DNA of 37,040 bases from an uncultured Oscillospiraceae bacterium (GCA_900764755.1 CAAFPE010000043.1:1-37040), one strand, 5' to 3'. Positions 22,306-31,559 are shown, counted from the stretch's first letter. The notes: generated by a model not told the origin, from the sequence alone. Program-made: numbers and translations.

Positions 22306-22815
22306 TCACCGCTCCACCCCGGTCCGTGCGCACACTCCCCGGTCGAAGGGATGGCGGGCCTTCCACATCTCAGTCAGGTAGTCCGCCCGCTCCCGGAGCT
22401 CCGGGGCCGGGTCCCGGCCGGTGAGGACCACCTCACAAGTGAGGGAGTCCAGGCAGTCCAGCACATCCTCCAGAGGCAGCAATCCTGTGTTCACCGCGGC
22501 GCACACCTCATCCAGCACCAGCAGGCCGCAGGCAGGGGCGCAGGCCGCCTCCCGGGCCAGGGCCAGCAGGCGGGTATTCCGGGCCCGCTCTGCCTCCCGC
22601 TCCGCCGGAGTAAGCCGGAAGGAGAACTTGACCCGCTCCGGCACCTCCAGCAGCTGCACCCCCGGTACCTGAGCCAGAGCCAGCCGCTCGCCGCTGTCCG
22701 CCCCCTTCAGAAACTGGGCGACCACTACCCCCCTGCCCCGGCCCGCCATCCGCAGGGCCAGGCCCATAGCGGCGGTGGTCTTTCCCTTTCCCTCTCCACA
22801 ATACAGGTGCACCAT
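22306..22815 (-). CDS. cobO: Corrinoid (cob(I)yrinic acid a,c-diamide) adenosyltransferase, CobO/BtuR type (169 aa)
   Basis: It attaches the 5'-deoxyadenosyl group to reduced corrinoids to make adenosylcobalamin. GAGGAGG lies 7 nt before the ATG at 22815 (MVHLYCGEGKGKTTAAMGLA). The P-loop GEGKGKTT (7-14) is diagnostic of the CobO/BtuR family, and VLDEVCAAVNTGLL and VVLTGRDPAPELRERADYLTEM match its conserved motifs. No other cobalamin genes are nearby, so salvage of imported corrinoid is likely. A longer reading to 22884 would run through a terminator and is rejected. Confidence 0.93.
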   Translation of the reverse strand: MVHLYCGEGKGKTTAAMGLALRMAGRGRGVVVAQFLKGADSGERLALAQVPGVQLLEVPERVKFSFRLTPAEREAERARNTRLLALAREAACAPACGLLVLDEVCAAVNTGLLPLEDVLDCLDSLTCEVVLTGRDPAPELRERADYLTEMWKARHPFDRGVCARTGVER

Positions 22816-22852
22816 GTGGAAAACCTCCTCAGCAGGCCAGGCCCGCAGCTTG

Positions 22853-22880
22853 AAAAAGGCCGCCCTGGGGCGGCCTTTTT
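22853..22880 (-). terminator. Terminator of the clpE-like gene
   Basis: AAAAAGGCCGCCC and GGCGGCCTTTTT pair perfectly around a short loop. On minus it follows the Clp stop by about 35 nt and separates that gene from cobO. Confidence 0.92.
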
Positions 22881-22914
22881 CCACTCTTTTTTACACTGCT
22901 TTACACCACCCGGC

Positions 22915-25230
22915 TCACAGCGCGGTGAGACACAGCTCCTCCCCGTCGGCGGAAGCGTGCAGCTGGGTCACGGGATGCTCCCAGCTGTCGATGATCCGGG
23001 CGGCAATGGCGTCCTCCAGTTCCTTCTGGATCAGCCGGCGCAGGTTCCGGGCTCCATAGACCGCGGAGTAGGACTTTTTCACCAGATAGTCCAGCAGGCT
23101 ATCCTCCCAGGCGAGAGTGAGTCCCTTCTCCGCCAGGGAGTCCCGCAGCTCGCCCAACATCAGGGCGGCGATGGCCCGGAAATCCTCCTCCGTCAGCTGG
23201 TGGAAGTAGACCACCTCGTCCACACGGTTGAGGAACTCCGGCCGCAGGAACTCCTGAAGTGCCTTCATGGCCCGCTCCTTCCCCTGCTCGTCGGCGGTGC
23301 GGTTGAAGCCCACAGAGCCCACCTTACTGTTGCTGCCGGCGTTGGAGGTCATTACGATGACTGTATTTTCAAAGTTCACCTTCCGTCCGTGGGCGTCGGT
23401 AATATGGCCGTCGTCCAGGATCTGGAGAAGGATATTGAGCACGTCGGGGTGGGCCTTCTCGATCTCGTCAAAGAGGACCACGGAATAGGGCTTGCGGCGG
23501 ATCTTCTCCGTCAACTGCCCCGCCTCGTCATAGCCTACATAGCCGGGAGGGGATCCAATGATCCGGGAAACAGCATACTTCTCCATGAACTCCGACATAT
23601 CCAGCCGGATCAGGGCCTCCGGCACATTGAACAGATCCTGGGCCAGCTGCTTGACCAGCTCGGTCTTGCCCACACCGGTGGAGCCCACAAAGATGAAGGA
23701 GACTGGCTTGCGCTTGGGGCTGATGCCCACCCGCCCCCGGCGGATGGCGGCGGACACCGCCTGCACTGCCTCATCCTGGCCGATGATGTGGGCCTTCAGC
23801 CGCTCCTCCAGCCGGGAGAGGCGCTGGTACTCCTGCTCCTGGATCTGGCTGGCCGGGATGTTGGTCCACAGTTCGATCACATTGGCCAGATGCTCTGACG
23901 TCAGAGCGGGGACAGACTGGCCCTCCAGCTGCTGCTGCTCGGCGGCCAGACGCAGCTCCTGACTGCGGATGTTGGCCAGACGGGCGTACGCCTCCTCGGT
24001 GTCGGCGGCCATCATGACCTCCTTCTCCTTGGCCAGGTCGGCCAGCTCCTTGTCGATCTCCGCCCGCCGAGCCAGGGTCCGGTTTTTCAGGTTCACATTG
24101 GAGCAGGCCTCATCCAGCAGGTCGATGGCCTTGTCCGGCAGATAGCGGTCGGTGATGTACCGCTCGCTCATGGTCACCGCCAGCCGGCACATCTCCGGGG
24201 AGACGGATACCTGGTGGTACGCCTCATAGTAGGGAGCGATCCCCTCCATGATTTTCACACTGTCCTCAATGGAGGGCTCCTCCACAACAAGGGGCTGGAA
24301 GCGCCGCTCCAAGGCGGTGTCTTTTTCGATGTGCTTGCGGTACTCGTTGAGGGTGGTGGCGCCGATCACTTGAAGCTCGCCCCGGCTCAGGGCGGGCTTG
24401 AGGATGTTGGCGGCGTTCATGGAGCCCTCGGCGTCACCAGCACCCACAATGTTATGCACCTCGTCGATGACCAGGATGATGTTGCCCAGCTTGCGGATCT
24501 CCTCGATCAGGCCCTTCATCCGGCTCTCAAACTGGCCGCGGAACTGGGTGCCTGCCACCAGGGCGGTAAGATCCAGCAGATAGACCTCCTTGTCCTGGAG
24601 CTTATAGGGGACGTCCCCCTTGGCGATCTTCATGGCCAGCCCCTCGGCGATGGCCGTCTTGCCCACGCCGGGCTCACCGATGAGGCAGGGGTTGTTCTTC
24701 TGCCGGCGGTTGAGGATCTGAATGACCCGCTCCAGCTCCCGGTCCCGGCCGATGAGCCGGTCCAGCTGCCCCGCCTGGGCCTTTTTGGTCAGCGAGATGC
24801 AGTAGTTCTCTAAAAACTTCCGCTTGGGCGGGCGCTCCCCCTTCCCATTTGCGGCGTTCTTCTCCCCCTTGGGGGACTCCCCCGACGGGCCGCTTCCGCC
24901 GGCGGCGGGGCCGCCGCCGAACAGCTGGCTCAGGAAAGGGAAGGTGGCGGTACGGCCGTCGTCCTGCTCATCGTCCCCGCCGTCCGGCTGGGCCAGCAGG
25001 CCCTCCATCCCCTCCGCGCCGCCGAAGGCGGACATCATCTCATTGGTGAGATTATCCAGGTCCTCATCGGAAATTCCCATCTTCTTCATCATGTCGTCGA
25101 TGGGCTTGATGCCCAGCTCCCGGGCACACTTGAGGCAGAGGCCCTCATTCTTGGTCTCGCCCCCCTCCAGCTTGCTGATAAAGATCACCGCTACATTCTT
25201 ATGGCAGCGGCTGCACAGTGTTGGCTGCAT
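22915..25230 (-). CDS. clpE: Clp ATPase with N-terminal zinc finger, ClpE/ClpC type (771 aa)
   Basis: It is an AAA+ unfoldase that feeds proteins to ClpP and handles aggregates. Residues 1-40 form a zinc finger (C6xxC9, C32xxC35), the hallmark of ClpE; the usual Clp-N repeat domain is absent. An acidic, Gly-rich linker runs to about 135. NBD1: GEPGVGKT (185-192), IDEVH (255-259). A coiled middle domain spans about 383-435. NBD2: GSTGVGKT (516-523), FDEIEKAHPDV and an arginine-finger region FLRPEFLNRVDE, then a D2-small domain. Naming as clpC is an alternative; there is no mcsB or ctsR beside it. Confidence 0.9.
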   Translation of the reverse strand: MQPTLCSRCHKNVAVIFISKLEGGETKNEGLCLKCARELGIKPIDDMMKKMGISDEDLDNLTNEMMSAFGGAEGMEGLLAQPDGGDDEQDDGRTATFPFLSQLFGGGPAAGGSGPSGESPKGEKNAANGKGERPPKRKFLENYCISLTKKAQAGQLDRLIGRDRELERVIQILNRRQKNNPCLIGEPGVGKTAIAEGLAMKIAKGDVPYKLQDKEVYLLDLTALVAGTQFRGQFESRMKGLIEEIRKLGNIILVIDEVHNIVGAGDAEGSMNAANILKPALSRGELQVIGATTLNEYRKHIEKDTALERRFQPLVVEEPSIEDSVKIMEGIAPYYEAYHQVSVSPEMCRLAVTMSERYITDRYLPDKAIDLLDEACSNVNLKNRTLARRAEIDKELADLAKEKEVMMAADTEEAYARLANIRSQELRLAAEQQQLEGQSVPALTSEHLANVIELWTNIPASQIQEQEYQRLSRLEERLKAHIIGQDEAVQAVSAAIRRGRVGISPKRKPVSFIFVGSTGVGKTELVKQLAQDLFNVPEALIRLDMSEFMEKYAVSRIIGSPPGYVGYDEAGQLTEKIRRKPYSVVLFDEIEKAHPDVLNILLQILDDGHITDAHGRKVNFENTVIVMTSNAGSNSKVGSVGFNRTADEQGKERAMKALQEFLRPEFLNRVDEVVYFHQLTEEDFRAIAALMLGELRDSLAEKGLTLAWEDSLLDYLVKKSYSAVYGARNLRRLIQKELEDAIAARIIDSWEHPVTQLHASADGEELCLTAL

Positions 25231-25345
25231 ACTATGTTCCCACTCCTTTCAGGAGAAAACTTCTGATCCACAGGCGCGGCTCCCGCCGGGAGCACACCTG
25301 CACTTCTCGAGGGTACACTATAATTATGAACTGGTGATGAATCTT

Positions 25346-26068
25346 TTAAAAAAACGCATCCGGAAGAGCCAGCGGACCGGCTCCGCAGAAGAAGCGGAGC
25401 AGGATAGACTGATTCACCGCCTCCACAGGGAACACCCCCCGGAACAGCCAGCAGGCGATGAACAGCAGGACACAGCCCTTCCCCAGACCTACCGCCGCGC
25501 CGCTCCAGTGGTTCAGGGTGGACAGGACCGGCAGGCGGAAGGCCAGGTCCAGCACCCGGCTGAGCAGGGTCCATCCCACCAACACCAGCACAAAGCAGAT
25601 CAGGAAGAGGGCCATCCGTGCCACCTCCCGGGCCAGATAGCCCGCCACCGCCTGGGCCGCGCTGGTTGTCACCTCCAGAAGCCCCTGGCTGACCGCGCTG
25701 TGCAGGGCTCCGGAGAAGCTCTGAAAGAGCTCGCTCTCCTGGAGCAGTTCCAGCACCTGCTCCAGAGAGAACTGATCCTCCGGATCCGGGGCCTGGGAGC
25801 CGTCCCCCGGCTGCTCCCCCTCTCCGGCAGACCACCCCTGCTCCTCCAGGCTCTTCTGCATGGCCTGCTCCAAGCGCTCCTCCACCACAGGGCGGATGGC
25901 ATCCGCCACCGGCCCAGCCAGGGCGTTGGACAGGACGCCGGCTCCAAAAAAGGCCACAAATACAGCCAAAAAGCCGCACAGCGTCAGGACAAAGCCCTTG
26001 CGGTAGCCCTGGACCACCGCAAAAATCAGCGCGATCCCCAGGACTGCGTCAAAAATCAACCAACTCAT
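25346..26068 (-). CDS. CvpA-family membrane protein (240 aa)
   Basis: AAAGGAG lies 6 nt before the ATG at 26068, and the product begins MSWLIFDAVLGIALIFAVVQ, GYRKGFVLTLCG. D-x-x-x-G at the start and four hydrophobic segments (about 2-20, 25-45, 150-172, 195-215) fit the colicin V production/CvpA family. A soluble insert of about 75 acidic and Gln-rich residues (about 60-135) is unusual in length. The longer frame to 26422 overlaps the DUF5711 gene and is rejected. CvpA proteins are envelope factors of poorly defined function. Confidence 0.8.
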   Translation of the reverse strand: MSWLIFDAVLGIALIFAVVQGYRKGFVLTLCGFLAVFVAFFGAGVLSNALAGPVADAIRPVVEERLEQAMQKSLEEQGWSAGEGEQPGDGSQAPDPEDQFSLEQVLELLQESELFQSFSGALHSAVSQGLLEVTTSAAQAVAGYLAREVARMALFLICFVLVLVGWTLLSRVLDLAFRLPVLSTLNHWSGAAVGLGKGCVLLFIACWLFRGVFPVEAVNQSILLRFFCGAGPLALPDAFF

Positions 26069-26103
26069 GGAACACTCCTTTACATTGACCGGCCGCCGGG
26101 CCG

Positions 26104-27273
26104 TCAGGACGGAAGATACAGCCACGCCCTTTGGGCATTGGCCAGCAGCGCCGCGCCGGAGTCGGCCAGCGAGAGGTGCCGCGCGTTCTGGGTATGCTCC
26201 AGACTGCTGTACGGCGTCAGATCTGAGGTGTACACCTCCAGCCGCTCGCCGCTCAGCAGGGCCAGATACCGCCCCGCCGCATCCAGATCCAGCACATTGG
26301 CCGGCAGGGTCAGAGACGCAGTCTCGCTCCCATCCGGTCCCACCACCACCACCTGACCGGCGGAGCCCGCCCGGTAGCGGCTGAGCAGCAGCACAGCAAA
26401 ACCGTCGCCGCCGAAGCTGCACCCCTTCAGATAGCTCCGGCCCAGGGAGTAGGAACCAGTCACGGAACCGTCCTCCGACACTGCGGCCACCCGGTCCTCC
26501 CCCAGCACCCAGAGCCGCCCGCTCTCATAGTCCAGATCCATCACCACCATGTTGCCCAGCGGCACCGTGGCAGACGGCTCCTTCTGGTCAACGGGGTAGA
26601 AGTGGATCTGGCTCTGGAAAGAGCCGTTCTCCTGCCCCATGGTGACGATGGCCACCGTCCGGCAGTCGGGGGAGACTGCGGCGTCTATAATAAATGTGGA
26701 CAAATTGATCTTGATGATCTCCTTGGTATAGGTCCCGTCATATACGGTGACCGATCCCTTGTGGCCGCCCCCCTGATAAGTGACCGCCAGCCAGCCCGCG
26801 TCGTTCAGCCGGGCGGACAGAATCTCTCCTCCGCTCCCCAGGTCCAGGTGGAAGGCCTCCTCCACCCCACGGAACACAAACAGGTCCTCTCCACCGGCGT
26901 CGTACACCACCCCCGCCTCCTTCGAGGCGGACAGCACAGGGTGCTCCAGACTCCGGACCTCCTCCGCATACAGCTCGCCGGAGAGTGAGTAGTACCGTGC
27001 CCCGGCAGCGGAGGCCATGAGCACTCCGTTTTTTAAATAGGCGAAGGATGCCTGCTCTCCGCCGGCATGGGTAAAGGGCTCCGCCTCGCCCGTCTCGCTG
27101 GTCTCCAGCTCCCGGTACTCAAACCACCGCCGCAGGGCGTCCAGATTGAAGTGGTCCCGATAGACCACCAGCGCCAGCGCCCCCAGCAGCAGGGCCGCCG
27201 TCACTGCCAGAGCAGTCAGCCGGACCAGGAGGCCCGATCTCCGGGGCTTTGTCCCCTCTTCTTTTTCCTTCAT
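26104..27273 (-). CDS. DUF5711-family membrane-anchored beta-propeller-like protein (389 aa)
   Basis: GAGGGGC lies 8 nt before the ATG at 27273. The short basic N-terminus (MKEKEEGTKPRRSG) is followed by a signal anchor (about 16-38, LTALAVTAALLLGALALVVY). The outer part is built of repeated strands resembling WD/PQQ blades (AYLKNGVLMASAAGARYYSL, AAVSPDCRTVAIVTMG, VVMDLDYESGRLWVLGED). This is the DUF5711 layout of Clostridia, as I recall it. It lies between truA and the cvpA-like gene on the same strand with 35-44 nt gaps, so an operon is likely. Confidence 0.78.
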   Translation of the reverse strand: MKEKEEGTKPRRSGLLVRLTALAVTAALLLGALALVVYRDHFNLDALRRWFEYRELETSETGEAEPFTHAGGEQASFAYLKNGVLMASAAGARYYSLSGELYAEEVRSLEHPVLSASKEAGVVYDAGGEDLFVFRGVEEAFHLDLGSGGEILSARLNDAGWLAVTYQGGGHKGSVTVYDGTYTKEIIKINLSTFIIDAAVSPDCRTVAIVTMGQENGSFQSQIHFYPVDQKEPSATVPLGNMVVMDLDYESGRLWVLGEDRVAAVSEDGSVTGSYSLGRSYLKGCSFGGDGFAVLLLSRYRAGSAGQVVVVGPDGSETASLTLPANVLDLDAAGRYLALLSGERLEVYTSDLTPYSSLEHTQNARHLSLADSGAALLANAQRAWLYLPS

Positions 27274-27316
27274 GGTATCGCCCCTCATCCGCTGTGCCTG
27301 TACCAAAGGACCACCC

Positions 27317-28072
27317 TCACAGCACGTCCTCCTCATACCACAGCTTGGTCATATACAGCCCACCTGGCGGAACTGTGGGCCCCGCCAGGGTCCGGTTCCC
27401 GGAGGCCAGGATCGCTGGGATGTCCTCCGGCGCCAGCTTCCCCTCTGCCGCGTACACGATGGTCCCCGCCATAGCCCGCACCATATTATAGAGGAAGCCG
27501 TTGGCACACACCCGGCACTCGATCAGGTCGCCAGTGCGGGATACATCGAAGTAGTACACCGTGCGCACCGTGGTCCGGGTCTCCGTCCCCACCGAGCGCA
27601 CCGCCCGGAAGTCGTGAGTACCCACAAACTGGTCCGCCGCCCGCTGCATGACCGCCTCATCCAGATGCTTGGGGTAGAACCAGGCCCGGTCCACAAAAAA
27701 GGGGTTGCCCAGGCGTGAGTTGTAGATGCGGTAGGTGTACTCCTTCCGCAGGCAGGAGCCAATGGCATTGAAGCTGTCAGGCACCTGGGTGGCCTTTACC
27801 ACCACGATGTCCCGGGGCAGGCGGGTGTTCACCGCCAGCGGGATCCGGTCACAGGGGATGGAGGAGGTGGTGCGGAAGTTGGCAATGTAGGTCTCCGCGT
27901 GGACGCCGGCGTCAGTCCGCCCCGCCCCGGTGCACTTGACCGGGTGGCACACCACAGTGCTCAGGGCCTTCTCCAAAGTCTCGGCCACGGTGACCGCGTT
28001 TTTCTGCACCTGCCAGCCGTGGTAGGCCGTTCCATTGTACATCAGCTTCAGCGCGATATTGCGTCCTTCCAT
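27317..28072 (-). CDS. truA: tRNA pseudouridine(38-40) synthase TruA (251 aa)
   Basis: It converts uridines 38-40 in the tRNA anticodon arm to pseudouridine. The sequence ALKLMYNGTAYHGWQVQ, the catalytic GAGRTDAGVHA with Asp54, RKEYTYRIYN, FVGTHDFRAVRSV and GFLYNMVRAMAGTIVYAAEG are diagnostic. The start at 28072 fits family length. An ATG nine codons upstream (28099) is possible, since neither start has a strong ribosome site. It heads the minus group truA-DUF5711-cvpA-clpE with a promoter just upstream. Confidence 0.94.
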   Translation of the reverse strand: MEGRNIALKLMYNGTAYHGWQVQKNAVTVAETLEKALSTVVCHPVKCTGAGRTDAGVHAETYIANFRTTSSIPCDRIPLAVNTRLPRDIVVVKATQVPDSFNAIGSCLRKEYTYRIYNSRLGNPFFVDRAWFYPKHLDEAVMQRAADQFVGTHDFRAVRSVGTETRTTVRTVYYFDVSRTGDLIECRVCANGFLYNMVRAMAGTIVYAAEGKLAPEDIPAILASGNRTLAGPTVPPGGLYMTKLWYEEDVL

Positions 28073-28160
28073 GTCATCACCATTCCAAACCTTGCTCATT
28101 CCGGGGCCGGGCCGCGGAAAAAGAGACCGGGGCACCCCGCGCGCCCCGGTTGCTATCGGG

Positions 28161-28189
28161 ATTATAACATAGTATAATCAGTTGGGCAA
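28161..28189 (-). promoter_or_regulatory. Promoter for the truA group
   Basis: On the minus strand TTGCCC (28189-28184) and a perfect TATAAT (28166-28161) are separated by exactly 17 nt. It lies about 90 nt upstream of the truA start and points at it. Confidence 0.75.
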
Positions 28190-28327
28190 GCGCCCGCCGC
28201 CCCCCGCGGAGGCACATTTAATCGGATTTTAAGAAACAGTAAAGCACGGTTCAAGGCCGGTATGGTATCCTAAGCATGACCGGGACCGGAGAGTCCCGCC
28301 CATCCCGGCACGAAAGGAGCTGTTATC

Positions 28328-28900
28328 ATGGAGATCACGCTGGAGCAGGTGGAGCACCTGCGGGAAAAGGCCGCCGTATCCTATGGTCAGGCCAAGGCCG
28401 CCCTGGAGTACAGCGGCGGCAATCTGCTGGACGCCCTGATTTATCTGGAGGAGCGGGGGGTGATCCCCCGGCCGGAGGACACCTACTACTCCACCAAGGG
28501 GGAGGCGCCGCCCCCGCCCGCCCAGGACCTGCCCCTCCCAGTGAATCCTGCTGGCTCCGGGAAAAAACGCCGCCGGGGCGGGCTGCGCCGCCTGCTGCGC
28601 CGCCTTCGGGGCATCCTGCTGGACAATGAACTGGAGATCTGGCGCAGAGAGCAGCCCATCACCGCCATCCCCATGCTGCTGCTGATTGTCATTCTGGTCT
28701 TTTTCTTCTGGATCGCCCTGCCGCTCATGCTTCTGGGGCTGTTCTTCGGCTTCCGGTATCAGGTCACCGGCCCGGACCTGGAGGACGATACCCTGAACGG
28801 TGTCATGGGCTCGGTGGCGGACACCGCCGCCGACGTGGGCCGGCAGGTGATGGATGAGCTGAGATCCCAGCAGGAAAAATACAGCGGCCGAAAAAAGTAA
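28328..28900 (+). CDS. UBA-like/DUF4342 protein with one membrane segment (190 aa)
   Basis: AAAGGAGC lies 8 nt before the ATG at 28328. Residues 1-46 (EITLEQVEHLREKAAVSYGQ, AKAALEYSGGNLLDALIYLE) form a UBA-like three-helix domain of the kind found in EF-Ts and DUF4342 proteins. A Pro-rich linker and a strongly basic stretch (KKRRRGGLRRLLRRLRG, about 78-95) follow, then a hydrophobic segment (about 116-142) and a helical acidic tail. It probably sits in the membrane with the UBA domain in the cytoplasm. Function unknown. Confidence 0.8.
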   Translation: MEITLEQVEHLREKAAVSYGQAKAALEYSGGNLLDALIYLEERGVIPRPEDTYYSTKGEAPPPPAQDLPLPVNPAGSGKKRRRGGLRRLLRRLRGILLDNELEIWRREQPITAIPMLLLIVILVFFFWIALPLMLLGLFFGFRYQVTGPDLEDDTLNGVMGSVADTAADVGRQVMDELRSQQEKYSGRKK

Positions 28901-28980
28901 GCGGCACGGCCAGAGGCCGTCCGCACTGATCCCGGCGGGGCCTGCGCCTGCGCTCCGCCTTTGAATGAGGTGAATGTACT

Positions 28981-29658
28981 GTGTCTGAAACGATCCTTCT
29001 GGTGGAGGACGAGGAAAAGCTGGCCCGCATGGTGGAACTGGAGCTTCGGTATGAGGGCTATGAGGTAGAAAAGGCCTTTGACGGCCGCACCGGCCTGGAG
29101 CGGGCCCTGTCCGGCGGCTTCGACCTGGTGCTGCTGGACATCATGCTGCCCCAGCTGTCCGGCATGGAGGTGCTCCGCCGCCTGCGGCGGGAGCGCTCCA
29201 CCCCCGTCATCATGCTCACCGCCCGGGACAGTGTCATTGACAAGGTCTCCGGCCTGGACTCAGGGGCGGACGACTATATCACAAAGCCCTTCGCCATCGA
29301 GGAACTGCTGGCCCGGATCCGGGCCGCCCTGCGGAAGCGGACCACCGCTCCAGAGGAGACTCTGCTCACTGCCGGCCCCCTGACCATGAATGTGGACAAG
29401 CATCAGGTCACCGTGAAGGACCAGCCGGTGGAGCTGACCAAGAAGGAGTTCGACCTGCTGCGCCATCTGCTGGAAAATAAGGGGCACGTCCTCTCCCGGG
29501 AGACCCTGCTGGACAGCGTCTGGGGCTTTGACTTCGTGGGGGAGACCAACTCGGTGGATGTGTATATCCGCTTCCTCCGCAGCAAACTGGACGAGGCCTT
29601 CGGCGTCAAGCTGATCCACACGGTGCGGGGCGTGGGCTACGTCATCCGGGAGAGCTGA
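28981..29658 (+). CDS. OmpR/PhoB-family response regulator (225 aa)
   Basis: GAGGTGAA precedes the GTG at 28981. The receiver domain has the acidic pair at 9-11, phospho-acceptor Asp53 (LVLLDIMLP), Thr80 and Lys102 (ITKPF). The C-terminal winged helix (about 128-223) has the recognition segment NSVDVYIRFLRSKLDE and ends VRGVGYVIRES. It will be phosphorylated by the kinase encoded 43 nt downstream. Target genes are not evident; genes next door (UBA protein, GIY-YIG) may be in the same transcript. Confidence 0.95.
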   Translation: MSETILLVEDEEKLARMVELELRYEGYEVEKAFDGRTGLERALSGGFDLVLLDIMLPQLSGMEVLRRLRRERSTPVIMLTARDSVIDKVSGLDSGADDYITKPFAIEELLARIRAALRKRTTAPEETLLTAGPLTMNVDKHQVTVKDQPVELTKKEFDLLRHLLENKGHVLSRETLLDSVWGFDFVGETNSVDVYIRFLRSKLDEAFGVKLIHTVRGVGYVIRES

Positions 29659-29701
29659 GCCCCGTATCCCCAGACTCCCCGCCCCAGAAAGGAGGCCCGC
29701 C

Positions 29702-31153
29702 ATGCCAAAACGCCGCCGCTTTCAGGCCCCGCCCGACCGGGATCCCCTCCACGGAGCCCGGTCCTCCCTAGTGTTCCGCCTGAATTTCGGTTTTTTCTTT
29801 CGCCAGCTGGGTATCTTCCTTGTGATGGATCTGCTGCTGGTCATCATGGCCACCACCGGCCTGTTCCTGTGGGCGGAAAACCGCTGCGCCGACGTGGTGG
29901 CCCTGGTGGATGTCAGAGGAGTGCCCACTGCGGACGCCATCCCCTGGATGGAGGCCAGCGATTACAGCATCACTCCCCTGGACCGGGAGCCCCAGGGCGT
30001 CCCAGTCCCCTTCGACTGGCTGCGGATCCGCCGGGAGACCGCAGAGGCCCTGCACCAGTATGACCTGATGCGGTACTACTCCGTGGAGCTGAAAAGCGCC
30101 GGGCAGCCCTATGCGGTCACAGTGGATCTCACTGGCGTCTCCGGCGCACTGTGCTGGGCCGGAGCGGTGCTGCTCATCTGCCAGGGGCTGTCCCTGCTGA
30201 CCAATCTGTTCCGGAACAACCGCTCCATCCACAAGGTCCTGAAGCCCATTCAGGACCTGGCGGCCACCGCCGCCCGCCTGAACTCCATGACTCATATGTC
30301 CCGACAGGAGCTGGAGGCCCTGGCCGGCGAACTGGAGAAGATCAACGCCAAGCATCTGGACAGCCGCATCGACCTGCCCGCCACGCAAAAGGAGCTGCGC
30401 GCTCTGGCCCAGGCCATCAACGCCATGCTGGACCGGATCAACAAGGCGTACAGCGCCCAGATGCGCTTCGTCTCCGACGCCAGCCACGAGCTGCGCACCC
30501 CCATCGCCGTCATCCAGGGCTACGCCGCCCTCCTGGATCGCTGGGGCAAGGACGACCCGGAGGCCCTTCAGGAGTCCATCCACGCCATCCGCTCCGAGGC
30601 CAAGGCCATGGAGGAGCTTGTGGAGCAGCTCCTCTTCCTGGCCCGGGGGGACAACGACACCCAGCCGGTCAAGCCCGTGGCCTTCGACCTCACCGCCCTG
30701 GCCGGCGAGGTCCTGCGGGAGGAGGAGATGATCCATCAGGACCGGGTGTTCCTCCCCCGCTGGGACGAGGCCCCTATCCCAGTCCGGGCCGATCAGGGCC
30801 TCATCAAGCAGGTCATGCGCATCCTGATGGACAACAGCGTCAAATACAGCCCGCCGGACGGGCGGATCTATCTCCGGGTCACCACCCAGGAGGGCTATGC
30901 CCGGGTCACCGTTCAGGACGAGGGCATGGGCATCGCCCCCCAGGGCATCCCCCACATCTTCGACCGCTTCTACCGCACCGACCAGTCCCGGGACCGCAGG
31001 ACAGGCGGCACTGGGCTGGGGCTGTCCATCGCCAAGTGGATCGTGGACCGGCACGGCGGCTGGTTCGAGGTAGTCTCCCGGGAGGGCGTGGGCACCCGGA
31101 TCTCCTTCCTCCTTCCCGCCGCACCGGCTCCCACGGAAACGGAGGCAGTCTGA
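29702..31153 (+). CDS. Sensor histidine kinase (483 aa)
   Basis: AAAGGAGG lies 7 nt before the ATG at 29702. There are two membrane helices (about 34-57 and 147-168) around an outer sensor loop of about 90 residues with no recognisable domain, and then a HAMP-like linker. HisKA carries SDASHELRTP with His262. The ATPase domain has the N box (Asn378, MDNSVKYSPPDG), G1 DEGMGI (406-411), the F box FDRFYR and G2 GGTGLGL (435-441). All catalytic residues are present. It partners the response regulator upstream; the signal is unknown. Confidence 0.95.
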   Translation: MPKRRRFQAPPDRDPLHGARSSLVFRLNFGFFFRQLGIFLVMDLLLVIMATTGLFLWAENRCADVVALVDVRGVPTADAIPWMEASDYSITPLDREPQGVPVPFDWLRIRRETAEALHQYDLMRYYSVELKSAGQPYAVTVDLTGVSGALCWAGAVLLICQGLSLLTNLFRNNRSIHKVLKPIQDLAATAARLNSMTHMSRQELEALAGELEKINAKHLDSRIDLPATQKELRALAQAINAMLDRINKAYSAQMRFVSDASHELRTPIAVIQGYAALLDRWGKDDPEALQESIHAIRSEAKAMEELVEQLLFLARGDNDTQPVKPVAFDLTALAGEVLREEEMIHQDRVFLPRWDEAPIPVRADQGLIKQVMRILMDNSVKYSPPDGRIYLRVTTQEGYARVTVQDEGMGIAPQGIPHIFDRFYRTDQSRDRRTGGTGLGLSIAKWIVDRHGGWFEVVSREGVGTRISFLLPAAPAPTETEAV

Positions 31154-31431
31154 TGTACTTCGTCTATCTGCTCCGCTGTTCCGACGACACCCTCTATACC
31201 GGCTGCACCAACGATCTGGACCGCCGCCTGGCTGCCCACAACGCCGGAAAAGGGGCCAAATATACCCGCAGCCGCCGGCCGGTAGCCCTGGTTTACTGGG
31301 AGCAGGCGGCAGACCAGTCCACCGCCCTCCGGCGGGAACGGGCCATCAAGCGGCTCACCCGGAAGCAAAAGCTGGAGCTGATCCAAAATGCCCCCGCTTC
31401 CGCCCCGGAACTGCCGATCTTTTTGCAATAA
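31153..31431 (+). CDS. GIY-YIG-family nuclease-like protein (92 aa)
   Basis: The ATG at 31153 overlaps the kinase stop codon (TGATG), so translation is coupled. MYFVYLLRCSDDTLYTGCTN, then DLDRRLAAHNAGKGAKYTRS and VYWEQAADQSTALRRERAIK is the single-domain UPF0213/YhbQ type: Y-V-Y-L-L for GIY, Y-T-G for YIG, an Arg in the first helix and a Glu in the second. Members are suspected structure-specific nucleases acting on damaged or branched DNA. Confidence 0.92.
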   Translation: MYFVYLLRCSDDTLYTGCTNDLDRRLAAHNAGKGAKYTRSRRPVALVYWEQAADQSTALRRERAIKRLTRKQKLELIQNAPASAPELPIFLQ

Positions 31432-31445
31432 TTCGCAAAAAGCTA

Positions 31446-31474
31446 TTGACATTGAATTTTTCCACTGATATAAT
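31446..31474 (+). promoter_or_regulatory. Consensus promoter of the rplU-prp-rpmA operon
   Basis: TTGACA (31446-31451), 17 nt, TATAAT (31469-31474): both hexamers are perfect and the spacing is ideal. Transcription should begin near 31481, leaving a leader of about 80 nt before rplU. Confidence 0.93.
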
Positions 31475-31479
31475 TTTAT

Positions 31480-31545
31480 AGCCGCTTTGAGCGGGGTGAA
31501 AAGTGGAAGTTCCCCTTCCCTCCCGTAAGAGCGAGCCCGTAATGA
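31480..31545 (+). promoter_or_regulatory. Candidate ribosomal protein L21 leader
   Basis: The untranslated region starts with a small stem, CCGCT-TTG-AGCGG (31482-31494). A GGAAG/CTTCC-type pairing (about 31504-31519) and a purine-rich tail before the ribosome site follow. Firmicutes often carry an autoregulatory L21 leader here. I see the position and small stems, not a full match to the known structure. Confidence 0.45.
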
Positions 31546-31559
31546 AGGAGTTGAATATC

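Noticed and set aside
22168..23898. 576-aa plus-strand frame opposite cobO and the Clp gene
   Set aside because: It crosses two genes and a terminator on the other strand and has no recognisable protein features.
30151..31152. Upstream extension of the GIY-YIG frame through the kinase gene
   Set aside because: The first 330 residues are Pro/Gly/His-rich shadow of the kinase; the real start is the ATG at 31153 with kinase-stop overlap.
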